Shown here piece by piece: positions 46,255 through 56,600 of a stretch of DNA of 64,000 nt. A program made the position numbers and the translations under genes. The stretch's first letter is position 1. Each line of letters opens with the position of its first letter. The notes beneath the pieces are model-generated. The model made no database searches. It saw only the letters and a list, made by a program, of their open reading frames with translations, and was not told where the DNA came from. Origin of the DNA: Prosopocoilus inquinatus (Eukaryota > Arthropoda > Insecta > Coleoptera > Lucanidae); NCBI GenBank assembly GCA_036172665.1, contig CM069877.1:18811001-18875000 (forward strand). The letters run 5' to 3'.

Positions 46255-46830
46255 ATGTTAAATAACAATAACGCCAAATTCCAATCTGTTTCAGATACAT
46301 TTAAATTAGTAGCCCTGTAATGGTTAACGTAGATTTGGACAGATCAACAACGTTAATTTTCATTCAACTTTAAATTAAGTTATTATTATTTTTATAGTAA
46401 TGCCAACTTAATCCTGAATGAACTCTGACCGAATTCAAATTTATTTAAAGTTGGTAGCCCTGTGGATTAGCACAATTTCAAAAGAAACTTTTTCAATTTT
46501 AAGTTAAATTAGATGTTAAATAACAATAACGCCAAATTTCAATCGGTTTCAGATACATTTATAATGGAAGCCCTGTAATAGTTTTTGACAGACCGAGAAC
46601 ATACATTTTTATTCGACTTTAAATTATTATTATTATTATTATTATTATTACAGTAATGCCAACTTGATTTTGAATGAACTCTGATTGACAGTTTAAATTT
46701 ATTTAATGTTGGTGACCCTGTAGATTAACATAATTTTGACAGAAACTTTTTAATTTTAAATTACAATAAGGTCAACTTAATTTTAATTAACTAAGATTGT
46801 TCAAGTTAAGAATGCTATGAAAAATAAACA
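46255..46830 (+). repeat. Higher-order segment of the 42.9-46.9 kb satellite
   Basis: Two monomer types alternate: type A (GATGTTAAATAACAATAACG, then CAGATACATTTA, then GCCCTGTAAT) at 46255 and 46512, and type B (TAATGCCAACTTRAT, GAATGAACTCTGA, TTATTTAAWGTTGGT) at 46401 and 46652. The higher-order period is about 250-257 bases. Confidence 0.75.
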
Positions 46831-47242
46831 CAGTTTTGATGTTGACAGCTGACAACTTTTAATTGCAGTAACACCAACTGTATTCAGTACATGCGGCAGC
46901 TAACTGAAACATGTTTCTTTTTTTATCTGCGTACAAAAACGTGTTTTCCATCTATCTTATCTCTAAATGCGACTCCCAGTTTAATGAACGTCGAATCGTT
47001 CTGCTTTCAGGAGGTGTCCGCCTAGGCAAAGCGTTTATTTGCCCGCTAAATGTTTAACAAACATTGTTCATTCATAAACGGCGAGTATTTTAATTAGGTC
47101 AGCGCATTTTACATTTGTATATGCGCTGAGACAGCGTTGAACGCAACGCAAGAACCAAAACACCTGCTAATGTCACCCTCGCACGCAAATTTCGGCGACT
47201 TAAAGGTTAGAAACAAGTGAGCGCGAGGGGCCCCAAACTCAC

Positions 47243-47400
47243 CTTGATCCAGCCGGGGAAAAGTTTGTACGTGAGGCTGCGCACAGGCTCGAAAAGCGGG
47301 TGTTTTCACTGGGCAGGAACACACGAAAATCTTGACGAAGAAAACGCAAACACGCGCACAACACAACCGTGAACTCTAAACTGTACTCAAGTAAAGCGAG
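47243..47400 (-). other. Possible 5' untranslated exon and promoter
   Basis: A strong minus-strand donor CAAG|GTGAGT lies at 47243|47242 in a CpG-rich unique block. Upstream on the minus strand are a CCAAT motif (CACCAATCAC, about 47464-47473) and ATAAAT (about 47453-47458), and an arthropod-like initiator (TACAGTTT, near 47380). The short frame through it has no similarity. It could be the first exon of the gene whose ATG exon is at 24173-24042, 23 kb downstream. Confidence 0.35.
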
Positions 47401-47984
47401 ATAGCAGATGATGCTTAGAAGATAAACAACATGAATGAAGCGCGTGGAAGGGATTTATGTGATGTGATTGGTGCGTTTACTTGCATTATTTTAAGAACGA
47501 GATCAGTAGCAACATCTCATCACGCATTTCTCTTTCATTTACAGACAATTATCTTGGAGTTAATTATTTCAGAGCTTACTCTGAATTCGATAAAGTGCAA
47601 CAAAGCTTATCTGATTATAATAAGTGGGCGAAAACAGCTTTTCTACAACGGTAATTATTATTCTACAAACGGCAGCGGGCGATGTTGCCACTGCAATGCC
47701 AACATCGTAGAGATTACGAACTTCTTGGAGCCATATGACTCTATGTTAATTTTTGAGCAGAATTTGCAAAAAATTTAATACAAAGTGACACAGACAGGTG
47801 AATGTTTATTGTTCATTCAACACTTCTCTGCCAGCGTTTCTCAAATTTCATACAAAAAAATATCGCTGTGTCTGTCATAAGCATAAGGGCCCTTAGATGC
47901 AAAAATTCTACAATTTAAACGTGTCCTTGACATTTGCCTAAAAATAATTTCGTCATTAACGAAAAACGCGGGCAGTTTTTCATT

Positions 47985-49480
47985 CTTAACATATTCGAGC
48001 GGTGTTGCCGATGTGACAAAAAATTCTCATTCATCCGAGAATCGCTTCTTATTATCTTTTGCATTTTTATTAAAGCAAGAGTAAATAATCTGTCGGTGTC
48101 TTTAAAATTTAACTGGAAATAAATTCGTCAACAACACAATTTATCCCTGCGTTTAATTCATGGCGTCATTGTCGATTTCGTTTAGTGCGTGGTTATTTTA
48201 CGTTGTCCGACGAATCAGCTGACTGGTCGAGGTGATCGGGGATTTGAGATCGGACCGCAAGCGACCACGGCAGTCAAACTTTTCGTTTAGGTTTAGAAGA
48301 CCGTCGTCGTTAAACTTTGATAGTTCGTCCATCAACTAAACGCAGGGTATAACTAGGTTCCTTTTGCCACCAATCTTACCTCAGTTCACATAAACGTTAT
48401 TTCTGTTCCGTTGGCACGAACAAGTAAGTCAACTGCGATTCTGACCTCCTACCTTGCCACTCGAGCACTCCTATTAGTTGCCAGGTTGAAAAATACATTT
48501 AAACTTTCTTGTCATTGGGAACAGAAATGATATTTATCTGAGCTGAGGTGAGATTTGTGGCAAAAGAAAAGCACCTTATATCGCAATATGATCGAACGGT
48601 GTTACCAATGTGACAGAAACTTGCTGCTTATCCAATCTGTTATTTCTGTTTTTTTTTTGTCATCAACGACAAATTCAAGCAGTATGATCAGGCGGTGTTG
48701 CAAGCGTGACAGAAACTTCCCACTTATCCGGGAATCACATTTCATTATTCCTAGATTTTTTCTTAAACGCAGAATTGAATAATTTTAGGAATCCTCGATA
48801 CTTACATAATGATTTTGTAATCAACAAGACTTTCGGGTAATTAAAATAATTAAAATAAGCGTCCCACTTATTAACTGAGAATCTTATAATGTTGTTTCTA
48901 AATTTTTTAAACGCAAGAATCCAACAATTTATAGGTGTCATTAAAGTCCGATTAAAAATAATAACACGGACGATTTATATGCTTAACATAATCGAGCAGT
49001 GTTGCCGATGTGACAGAAACTTCTTGTTTTTCCACAAATCGCATCCCCTTGTTCCTAAAATTTTAAAATCTGCTTAAAAGTAATTCCGTCATCGAGGGAA
49101 AAAAATGAGCAATTTATGTCATCAATGTGTCTGAGCAGTGTTGTCGATTTTACGTATCTTTCCTACTTATTAGGAAATAGCATTTCTTTATTGTTTGAAT
49201 ATACAGGCATATTTTTCACTTGCAAGAATTCGTAGATAACAACGCTTTGTATTTTTTCGTTGGTAGATAGCGCCAGAAGCAGTTCGCTGAAACGACATTC
49301 ATCAAGGAATCGTATTTCATTGTTTGTACATTTTTTACGCTAACGTAATTAAAAAAAATCGCATATAATATGCTCCGGTATTTCTTCAAAACTATACCAT
49401 ATTCGAATTTGATATTTAAAATAATCGTGCGGTGTTGCCGATGTGACACGAACTTCCCATTCACTCGAAAATTTCGACAA
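47985..49480 (+). repeat. Degenerate tandem array of a GGTGTTGCCGATGTGACAGA unit
   Basis: Six copies at 48001, 48599, 48694, 48999, 49139 and 49431, each followed by AAACTT, a CATTCATCCGAGAATCGC-like block and ATTTCATTATTCCT. Gaps vary (95 to about 600 bases), so many units are lost or the array has been invaded. The unique block at 48130-48480 interrupts it. Confidence 0.75.
48130..48480. other. Unique GC-balanced block inside the array
   Basis: CpG-containing unique sequence without a credible frame. A candidate enhancer or alternative promoter, nothing more. Confidence 0.3.
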
Positions 49481-49702
49481 GGTCTCATAACGCTCTTTCC
49501 ATTTTTTAAAGTGTTTCAAACACGAACTGCGTCTCCTCCATTCTTCAAGAAACAATTGAACGTCCTTTTAATTTATAAATTAAGAAATCCAATCATTAAT
49601 CTAGAACTGTGCCACATTCTAAATTCAGCAAATTTATTTTAGATTCGCGTTGGTCCATCTCAGTTTCGACTCGCACTTCGATCAAAACTGAGAAGTAGAA
49701 CC

Positions 49703-50150
49703 AAGGTTGGTAGAGCTGAACTGTACATTAGATCATTAAGCTGCTTTTCCTGCTTGGAAGACTGAGTATTTGAAGATTGCTAGTATTGGTTTTCACTGAT
49801 CAATGATAACCAATAATTTTCATCAAGTGAACGACGAAAGCCAATGATAGCAATCCCCAAATACCCAATTCTCCAAAGCAGGGAAAGTAGCTTCAAAAGG
49901 TTGAGTACGCAACTCGTTACGTCAGGTCACGTGATAAATTCCATTGGGCATATTAATCAGATTTTTGCATTATTTGATCAATAGAACCCCAGGATTAATT
50001 GAATTTTTAATAAATTACTCTATTTACTTCACTGTGACAGACGGAAGTTTCATGTGACGTCACGAGTTACTTTTCCGGGGGCGGAGGTAAGGATCAAACT
50101 ACTCATTTAAATGGGAACGAAGCAACTTCAATATCAGTTTTACCAACCTT
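49703..50150. mobile_element. TIR element family K, copy 1
   Basis: AAGGTTGGTAGAGCTGAAC at the left and ATCAGTTTTACCAACCTT at the right. Shared with copy 2 (55138-55495): GATAAATTCCATTGGGCAT, ATTTGATCAATAG, TTACTTCACTGTGAC and GTGACGTCACGAGT. It contains an extra palindrome at 49738-49895. Confidence 0.75.
49738..49895. mobile_element. Palindromic insertion in family K copy 1
   Basis: AAGCTGCTTTTCCTGCTT and its reverse complement (AAGCAGGGAAAGTAGCTT) bound arms of about 57 bases each, including GATTGCTAGTATTGG/CCAATGATAGCAATC. It is absent from copy 2, so it is a nested insertion. Confidence 0.7.
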
Positions 50151-51310
50151 TAGTAGAACTTTATAATCACTGCTAGTGCATACATTGTAAGTTCCCAGTT
50201 TATTGATTTTGTCCCGCAATGCTCAATGGTCCTTATATTCTTCCTCTATTATAATATAATATAAATACAAAATTATTTCAGTTGATTCTGTCAATTTGTG
50301 ACGACATCTGTTATAAAACAATTACCGTTTAGAAAGGCATTTTCTGACAATTTAAAAATAAAAACTATCGAGTGCTGCCTTGTTTTGCACAAGAAAAAAA
50401 AATCGAAAGTTTTTTTTTCTATCCATCGCATATTGTTTATTTTTTTTTTCTGATTTCATTGAAAGAACAAGCGATAATTTTAAATTGATTTAATGAAGAT
50501 AGTCCCACATTGTTTTCGAAATTACAAATTAGCGCTTTTATTTAGTTTTAACGGAAAGTGACAAGAAGTTGTTTTTAAAATATTTTTAGCAATAAGTAGG
50601 TAAAGTCCTGTGCAAAAAAAAATAAGTACAGTAATTAATTAATTTTATAGTGTGAAGGGACATAAATCACCTTAGCAACAAAATAAATTTGTTAAAATTG
50701 AAATATTGTATTGGGTACGGCAAAATTATTACTAAAGGCGGGTACACAATACAGTTTTTTATGTCTTATGTCTAGCGAATCAGCAGTTAATAGTTTGAAT
50801 GGCGGTATGAATATCTTTTTATCGATAAAATTGATTTGCTCTCTGATTGGCCCTACTTAAGACATACTGCGTAAAAATCCGACGATATGGAAATTTGAAT
50901 CTTCTTATGCCATGTTATGCCATACGGAGCTACAGTGTTACAGCGTACTTCATTACGTTGGTCGACTTAGTACTAAGTGTCTCTTACGGCTTATGTTTTA
51001 TGTTTTACGCAAATGCATTGTCTAACAGCCTTAAACTAGGAGACGGTTTCTGAATAAAGTGAAATTTCACATGACACGAATATCGGCAAAGGCACATTAT
51101 TTAGATTAAAAAAAAACGCCTGTAACGGGTAAGTGAGTTTAGTTTCCAGTAATAACGAAATTAACTGTATATATGTAAGATACGCAAAAGTTGAGATTCG
51201 TTTTCTGGTTGATAATCAGCTGTTGAGAATTCAACTCGCATATTTGCAATTTTAAAAGATATGTGTAATATAGTATCTGGTCCATTAGAATACGAAGTAG
51301 ACAAAAAAGA
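50151..51310. other. AT-rich DNA, possible decayed TIR element 50745-51035
   Basis: ACACAATACAG...TATGTCTTATGTC near 50744 is loosely mirrored near 50995-51030 (TTATGTTTTATG, TGCATTGT). The support is weak. The rest shows nothing. Confidence 0.3.
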
Positions 51311-51321
51311 GTAATAAACAG

Positions 51322-51514
51322 GGAAAAGAATTCAGGCCACTTAGTGTCGAACGCTTTTTATGTCGAATGTACTATGCGATGCATCGAATTGTTATTGAGT
51401 GGAAGGGGAAGGAGTGCAAAGCGAGCGTTCGCATGTTATAGGCGAGGCTGATACAGTGAGAGTACTAAATTTTCGTACTGTTCGCGGAACAAGTGGCCTG
51501 AATTCTTTTCCTTG
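51322..51514. mobile_element. TIR element with 11-bp direct flanks (MULE-like)
   Basis: Perfect 21-base inverted ends starting GGAAAAGAATTCAGGCCACT, with CGAACGC and GTTCGCG next to them. The exact direct repeat GTAATAAACAG flanks both sides (51311-51321 and 51515-51525). An 8-11 bp duplication of this size suggests a Mutator-like class. The interior is about 190 bases and non-coding. Confidence 0.75.
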
Positions 51515-51649
51515 GTAATAAACAGCATCATGTATTAATATATGATGTGCGTGCTGCTACCTTTAATTTTCGGCACAATTTTTTGAAACATAATTTACAA
51601 AACTAAGAAAATGTAGAAAACAGTCAGAAGACGTGTATTTATTTTTATT

Positions 51650-53330
51650 GCACATAAGTGTACTTAAAATGTGAAAACTGTCACTTGAGAAAATGACTCC
51701 CGCCGACAGATGGCCTGACATTCGTTAACAAGAAATGTTGTTTCCGGCGCCAAATCCAAATGTAAATTGAACCCTTTTATTTGGACGTTTTTCGTAAAAG
51801 AAAATAAATTATAATTTTCTTGTTTCAAGGTCAGTCGTAAAACAAACGTTATATTTACTATTCTTTTATGTAAATAATGTTTAACAATGAGATGACGAAA
51901 ATGTCAATTCGAGAAAACCAATAAGAAACAGATGGCGCTTTTAATAAAGAAAAAAGGGTTGTCAGTCGTATTATTCAGTATAATCTCTACTATTCAATCT
52001 GTTAATGTTTCTGCTAGTTTTATTGTTAATTACAAAGTTGAAGAACATTTATTCGTGTGAAAGCGTCACGTATAAGCTTCTTAATTTCATGTTTTTGTAG
52101 GTTAACCAAATATCATTCCAATGTTTTCCTTATTATAGGTTCCTTCGGAAAGCTTCCGCTAGGAGTCGGCCACTCCGTGATTTTCTCGAATTGTGTAATT
52201 TAAAATTACTATTTCCATTAAGAGACGGCGCCACCTCCGATGACAAAACGTTTGATTCTTTGAGCAAAGTAAATTCTTTCATTAACTATCATTGTTAGCG
52301 ATTTAAAAATCAATTACACACCAACAGATGACGTTGCTTTCGGTGCAGACAAATCAAACTTTAAAGTTGCATATATAATAGGATCGCGATTATGAAGCCG
52401 AAGCTGTTATGATGTATGTGAACTACATCATAATTTGTAATCGTGTTACCAGTAACACTGCTCGCGAGCTGTAATAGATAGCGATTATGAAAGTGAGGTT
52501 AGAACAGTGTTTGTTTTGGGATAAAAATATACGTATGTGATTAGTCCTGGCTTTAGTATTTGCTCTCTCTGATGTCCTATACGTATAAACGCGTTAAAAG
52601 CATCACCAACGGGTATTATTTCTTTTAATGAAATGAGTTTCAGTATCATATTTGTGTAAAATCACTTTTACCTATTCACAACTACAAAATCAGTTTATTT
52701 TAATTTGACGGCATTTGACATAAATCCAGAATCTTTCAAATTTAAAACTTGCAGTAATGCTTATAGGTTACAAATACGTTTTCGCGGTACTAACCATTGA
52801 ACGATATCTCAATCAACTGTCATGATTTTTCCACGAATAGATGGTGCTACTTTGCACAATGAAAATAAATGATGAATTTTTGCTATTTTCCGGCATAAAA
52901 CTGAAAGCTTTTCCTTTCCTTTCTATTCTTTTTAATTTTATTGTCAAATTATTTTTAATTATAGCATTCAGAATGACGAAAATAACAATTGAGGAATTTC
53001 TAAATTAATATTTCCATTAACAGATGGCGCCATTTTCGATAAAAAAATTTAATTTCCGACGCCAAAATGTAAAGGTAAATTAAACGCTACTGTGTGAACT
53101 GTAATGGAAATGCTAATTACGCACTTTACGAAACAATTTTTACACCGACAGATCACGCTGGTTTCGAGAATAAAACAAATTTTAAATTTTCGACTTAAAT
53201 TATAAGTATAATCAGCAATGTAGAGTTGAAAGTACCAATTATCAGGCAATTTAAAAATCAATTCGCCTAAGCGGTGCATCGCTTATACACCGAAAGGTAG
53301 CGCTACTTGCAATAAACGGATGAAATGTGA
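51650..53330 (+). repeat. Degenerate tandem array with ACAGATGGCGC motif
   Basis: The motif occurs at 51706, 51929, 52221, 52324, 52835, 53020 and 53148 (variants), each preceded by ATTTCCATTA- or TTTTACACC-like sequence and followed by TTTTCGAT and AAATTTA blocks. The best units are about 125-150 bases. The array ends 170 bases past the CPSF2 poly(A) signal. Confidence 0.65.
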
Positions 53331-53561
53331 ATTTTCTGTGCTAGATTCAAATTAATTTGGAAATGTTTAACAATTTCGATTTAGTGTACAATTCAGTTTA
53401 CCTTGCAAAACTTCGCCTGTCAACGCTTTCAGGGGCGTTCTCGGCTCAAAAATGAGATTATCTAAGGAGAGAAAGTTTGTTACAAAAATGTTTGTCGCTT
53501 TTACTTTTATTACAAATACCTGACGATAGAAAACAATACAAAAACAAATTGTTATAAACAA
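53331..53561 (-). other. CPSF2 3' untranslated region and short spacer
   Basis: Holds the poly(A) signal at 53511-53506. Transcript end expected near 53480-53495. Confidence 0.5.
53506..53511 (-). terminator. CPSF2 poly(A) signal AATAAA
   Basis: AATAAA on the minus strand, about 50 bases after the stop codon at 53562. It is followed by a T-rich tract near 53480. Confidence 0.75.
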
Positions 53562-53654
53562 TTAGAGGATTGCATACTGTTCGTATAGTAACTCTCTGAC
53601 TTTATAGTAATCTTCCGATATACACCCTTCGATCAGAACGCGACCCGATTCGAC
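53562..53654 (-). CDS. CPSF2: CPSF2 terminal exon
   Basis: Acceptor TTTAATTTCAG before 53654. Thirty codons then TAA at 53564-53562: VESGRVLIEGCISEDYYKV, then RELLYEQYAIL, the family's conserved C-terminus. Confidence 0.96.
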   Translation of the reverse strand, partial: VESGRVLIEGCISEDYYKVRELLYEQYAIL

Positions 53655-56600
53655 CTGAAATTAAAAAAGAATGAAAATCACAAATGGGGTGGAGAAATTC
53701 ATGCCATTTACCCTTCTTATCGCTATTGTGCCGTTGCAACACCACAAAACACCCCCAGAAAATTCAGATAGAATATTGTTCTTGGATAAGACTTGCTTGA
53801 ACTCAGATAGTTTCAACTCGTTGATGAAGACAGTTTCATGGGGCACACTTGAGCTCTGCGACAGTGGTTCAAGGGTAAGAATCTTTGATTCCTCATCGTC
53901 CACTAAAACAAACACAAAAAAAAATTCGAGATACAGTACTTATAGTGTAAATACGGGCAAAGCACACCTTCCATTGGTTCATTATCCACTGTTATCCTCT
54001 TAGCATCGACTTGGCTGTCGCGAATCACAATTTGTGCGTCTATCCAAGCTAACTCTGATTCTTTTCCTTTCTGGAAGTTCAGCTGAGAAACCAGGGCGTC
54101 TGTGAGTCTCACCTTAAATAAATTTAAAAAAAATTAGAAGTCATTTAATACAGTTTACTGATGTATGTGACGTGATGAATTGCATAAGACATAGGCATTT
54201 TGATGATATAAATTATACGATACCTGGTAGATGTGTGTTTCACTCGTTGCATCAACCGTCTCGCCTCTTGTCGGGGTAAACACTCTCGCATCAACATTTT
54301 CTCGACAGTGGTTCTGTATGGTTGCGGTACTCTCTGTGGATCCCCTAACAACTATAACCCTCCTTGGCCTTAATTGGGACAGTATTTTCAACAAAGATTC
54401 CCCGTCAGATCTCCCCTCGAAATCTATATACTGCACCTGAGCCGCCACCTGAACTGTCCTGTTCAAGGCTATGCATTTTGTGGGGATCTCAGTTACCTCA
54501 GCTGCAATCAACAACTGTGATAGGTAAAGTTAAGTTAAAAATAAATAATATATAAGTGATTATCGTGAATCCAGGACAATTGTTTATTTTGATAATATAA
54601 TTAACTATTAGCGTATGTTAGTACATAATTTTCCTACAATTCTTGGTCACCCTTAACATGCTTATCTTGTAGGTATTGAACGGGCTCTAAGAGTTTATAA
54701 ATAGATCAAAAATTATAATTTTTTCAGAGGTTATGCTCTATTGTTATTCTTCATACCAAACATCATGTTTCTTTTGTTGTAAAAAAAAACATTACCTTTT
54801 TTTCCAAGAATATCGGCTTAACGAAGAAGTACTTTTGGATATACATACTGTTAGAATCGTGGTATTTAAGGTAATTTAAACATAAATTTATTGATAAAAG
54901 AGGACACGGGCTCTGCAATAACTGATTCAGCACTATTCGTATAATGCACTGCAGTCCCTACTTTTTTGATATCGTAAGAACGGGGAAGCACCGGGACCAC
55001 GTCAGGGCAGCCAACTCATGCCGATGTAAGTTACCATCCATTGCACCAATTGATCAGGAGAAAGATTTATTGGCAACTGAAAATTTTTGTCAAGGATGTT
55101 TTAGTAACGTAAAAGAGAGTAAGAGTAATTGTATACAAAGTTGGTAGAGCTGGACTGTGTATTAGAAGGTTGCCTATATTGTCTATGGTTGCCTTGATCA
55201 ACGGAGGGGACAGAGGGTGCGTATCTCGTTACGTCACTTGACATGATAAATTCCATTGGGCATGTTAACGAGATTTTGGCGTTATTTGATCAATAGGATA
55301 ATAGAATTGATGCAATTTTTAGTGAATTAGATTAAGCTTTAGGAAACGGATTAAAACTCATTCTATTTACTTCACTGTGACGGATAGATGTTTCCTGTGA
55401 CGTCACGAGTAACTTTTGCGGGGAGGAAATTTCAAACTGCATATTAAATGGGAACGAGGCCACCTGCTAGATGCAATATCAGTTTTACCAACCTTGATTG
55501 TAAATTTGACGCGAATGATATGTCACATGTTGTCAATAGGTATATTCGTTTTAGATGACTTAGGTTGCCGCAAGTCACCTGCGTCAACGAAATGTGTATT
55601 CGTTTTAGATTTTCGGCATGCGGTATTTGACATTGGCATATTCGTTTTAATTGCCACTACGGCAACGCTGGTGTTGACGCAATGTGCACCTACTCCAGAG
55701 TAGGGTTTAGTTGCGTCAACACCAAAGTATTGTTTACTTAACCTTAATTTAATTATTTTTCAGCAAGGTCGGTGTTCATTACACAGAAAAATCTTTGTTT
55801 GAATACAGTTGATGCATTTATTTATTTGAATGATGCACACTTTACATTAATTCAAGCAGTTTCTTGTTGATTCAAACATTTTTTTTACTTGAATAGAATA
55901 CATAATGGCTTTTCTTTTAAATAAATGGATGCATTGAACGTACCTAAACGAAAATTATGTTGATTTAACATTTTTCTTTTCTCTGGGTACAACTTGCCCA
56001 TCACAAACTATTCGTTTTAGATCAATTTCTGATGCAACCATAACTTGACCTAGCTGGGCATCAGCTACTTGACGATGACGCTATTGTGGCAAACCCAGCA
56101 TTTCTAAAACGAATATACCTAATGTCAATTGCTGATTGATGTCAAACCACTGGATTTTTGTAGTTACCGGTAACTGCTGATATGACGTCACGTATGTTAC
56201 TCCGGTTACTATTTTCCTAACCTGGTCAGAGAGTTGTGGAACATTGCTGTCTCTCTCTTATTGAGTGAGTTCTGCACAGATCCGTGACTCTGTGTGCTAA
56301 CTTCAACTTCAATCACAACTTTTTTTGTAACAGTTAAATACACAATTCATGGTTGGACTGTTGTCAAATTTAAAAATGCAACCGCCACGAAACTTGTAAC
56401 CGTAACCGTTTCATTTTGACGAATCTTACTAACCGTAACGTATTCTCGTGAGCGTGACGTCATTACTGCTAACCATGCTTTTCGTAACCGGTTAGTCGTG
56501 AAAAATACCTTAATGATGGTGATTGTGTAAGTAAATTAAAGAACTGGCACAAATATAATGGACTAAATCAAACTGTCCGTTAAATAAATATTGTTGATGA

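Larger units (their letters stand above)
42870..46900. repeat. Degenerate satellite array, interrupted
   Basis: The consensus block TAACGCCAACTTAATC...TTATTTNAGTTGGTAGCCCTGT...TTAACACANTTTTGACAG...TTTAAATTA recurs near 42900, 43080, 43690, 45720, 45940, 46215, 46260, 46400, 46515, 46660 and 46770. It is broken up by family D repeats (43865-44800) and a duplicated block (44810-45690). Confidence 0.7.

Noticed and set aside
47934..49642. Several frames with CCRCDRNF-like peptides, suggesting a zinc-binding repeat protein
   Set aside because: The peptides come from one frame of a DNA tandem repeat. Units are separated by stops and frame shifts and have no splice sites.
55416..55703. 95-codon plus-strand frame
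   Set aside because: It crosses from one transposable element into another within the CPSF2 intron.
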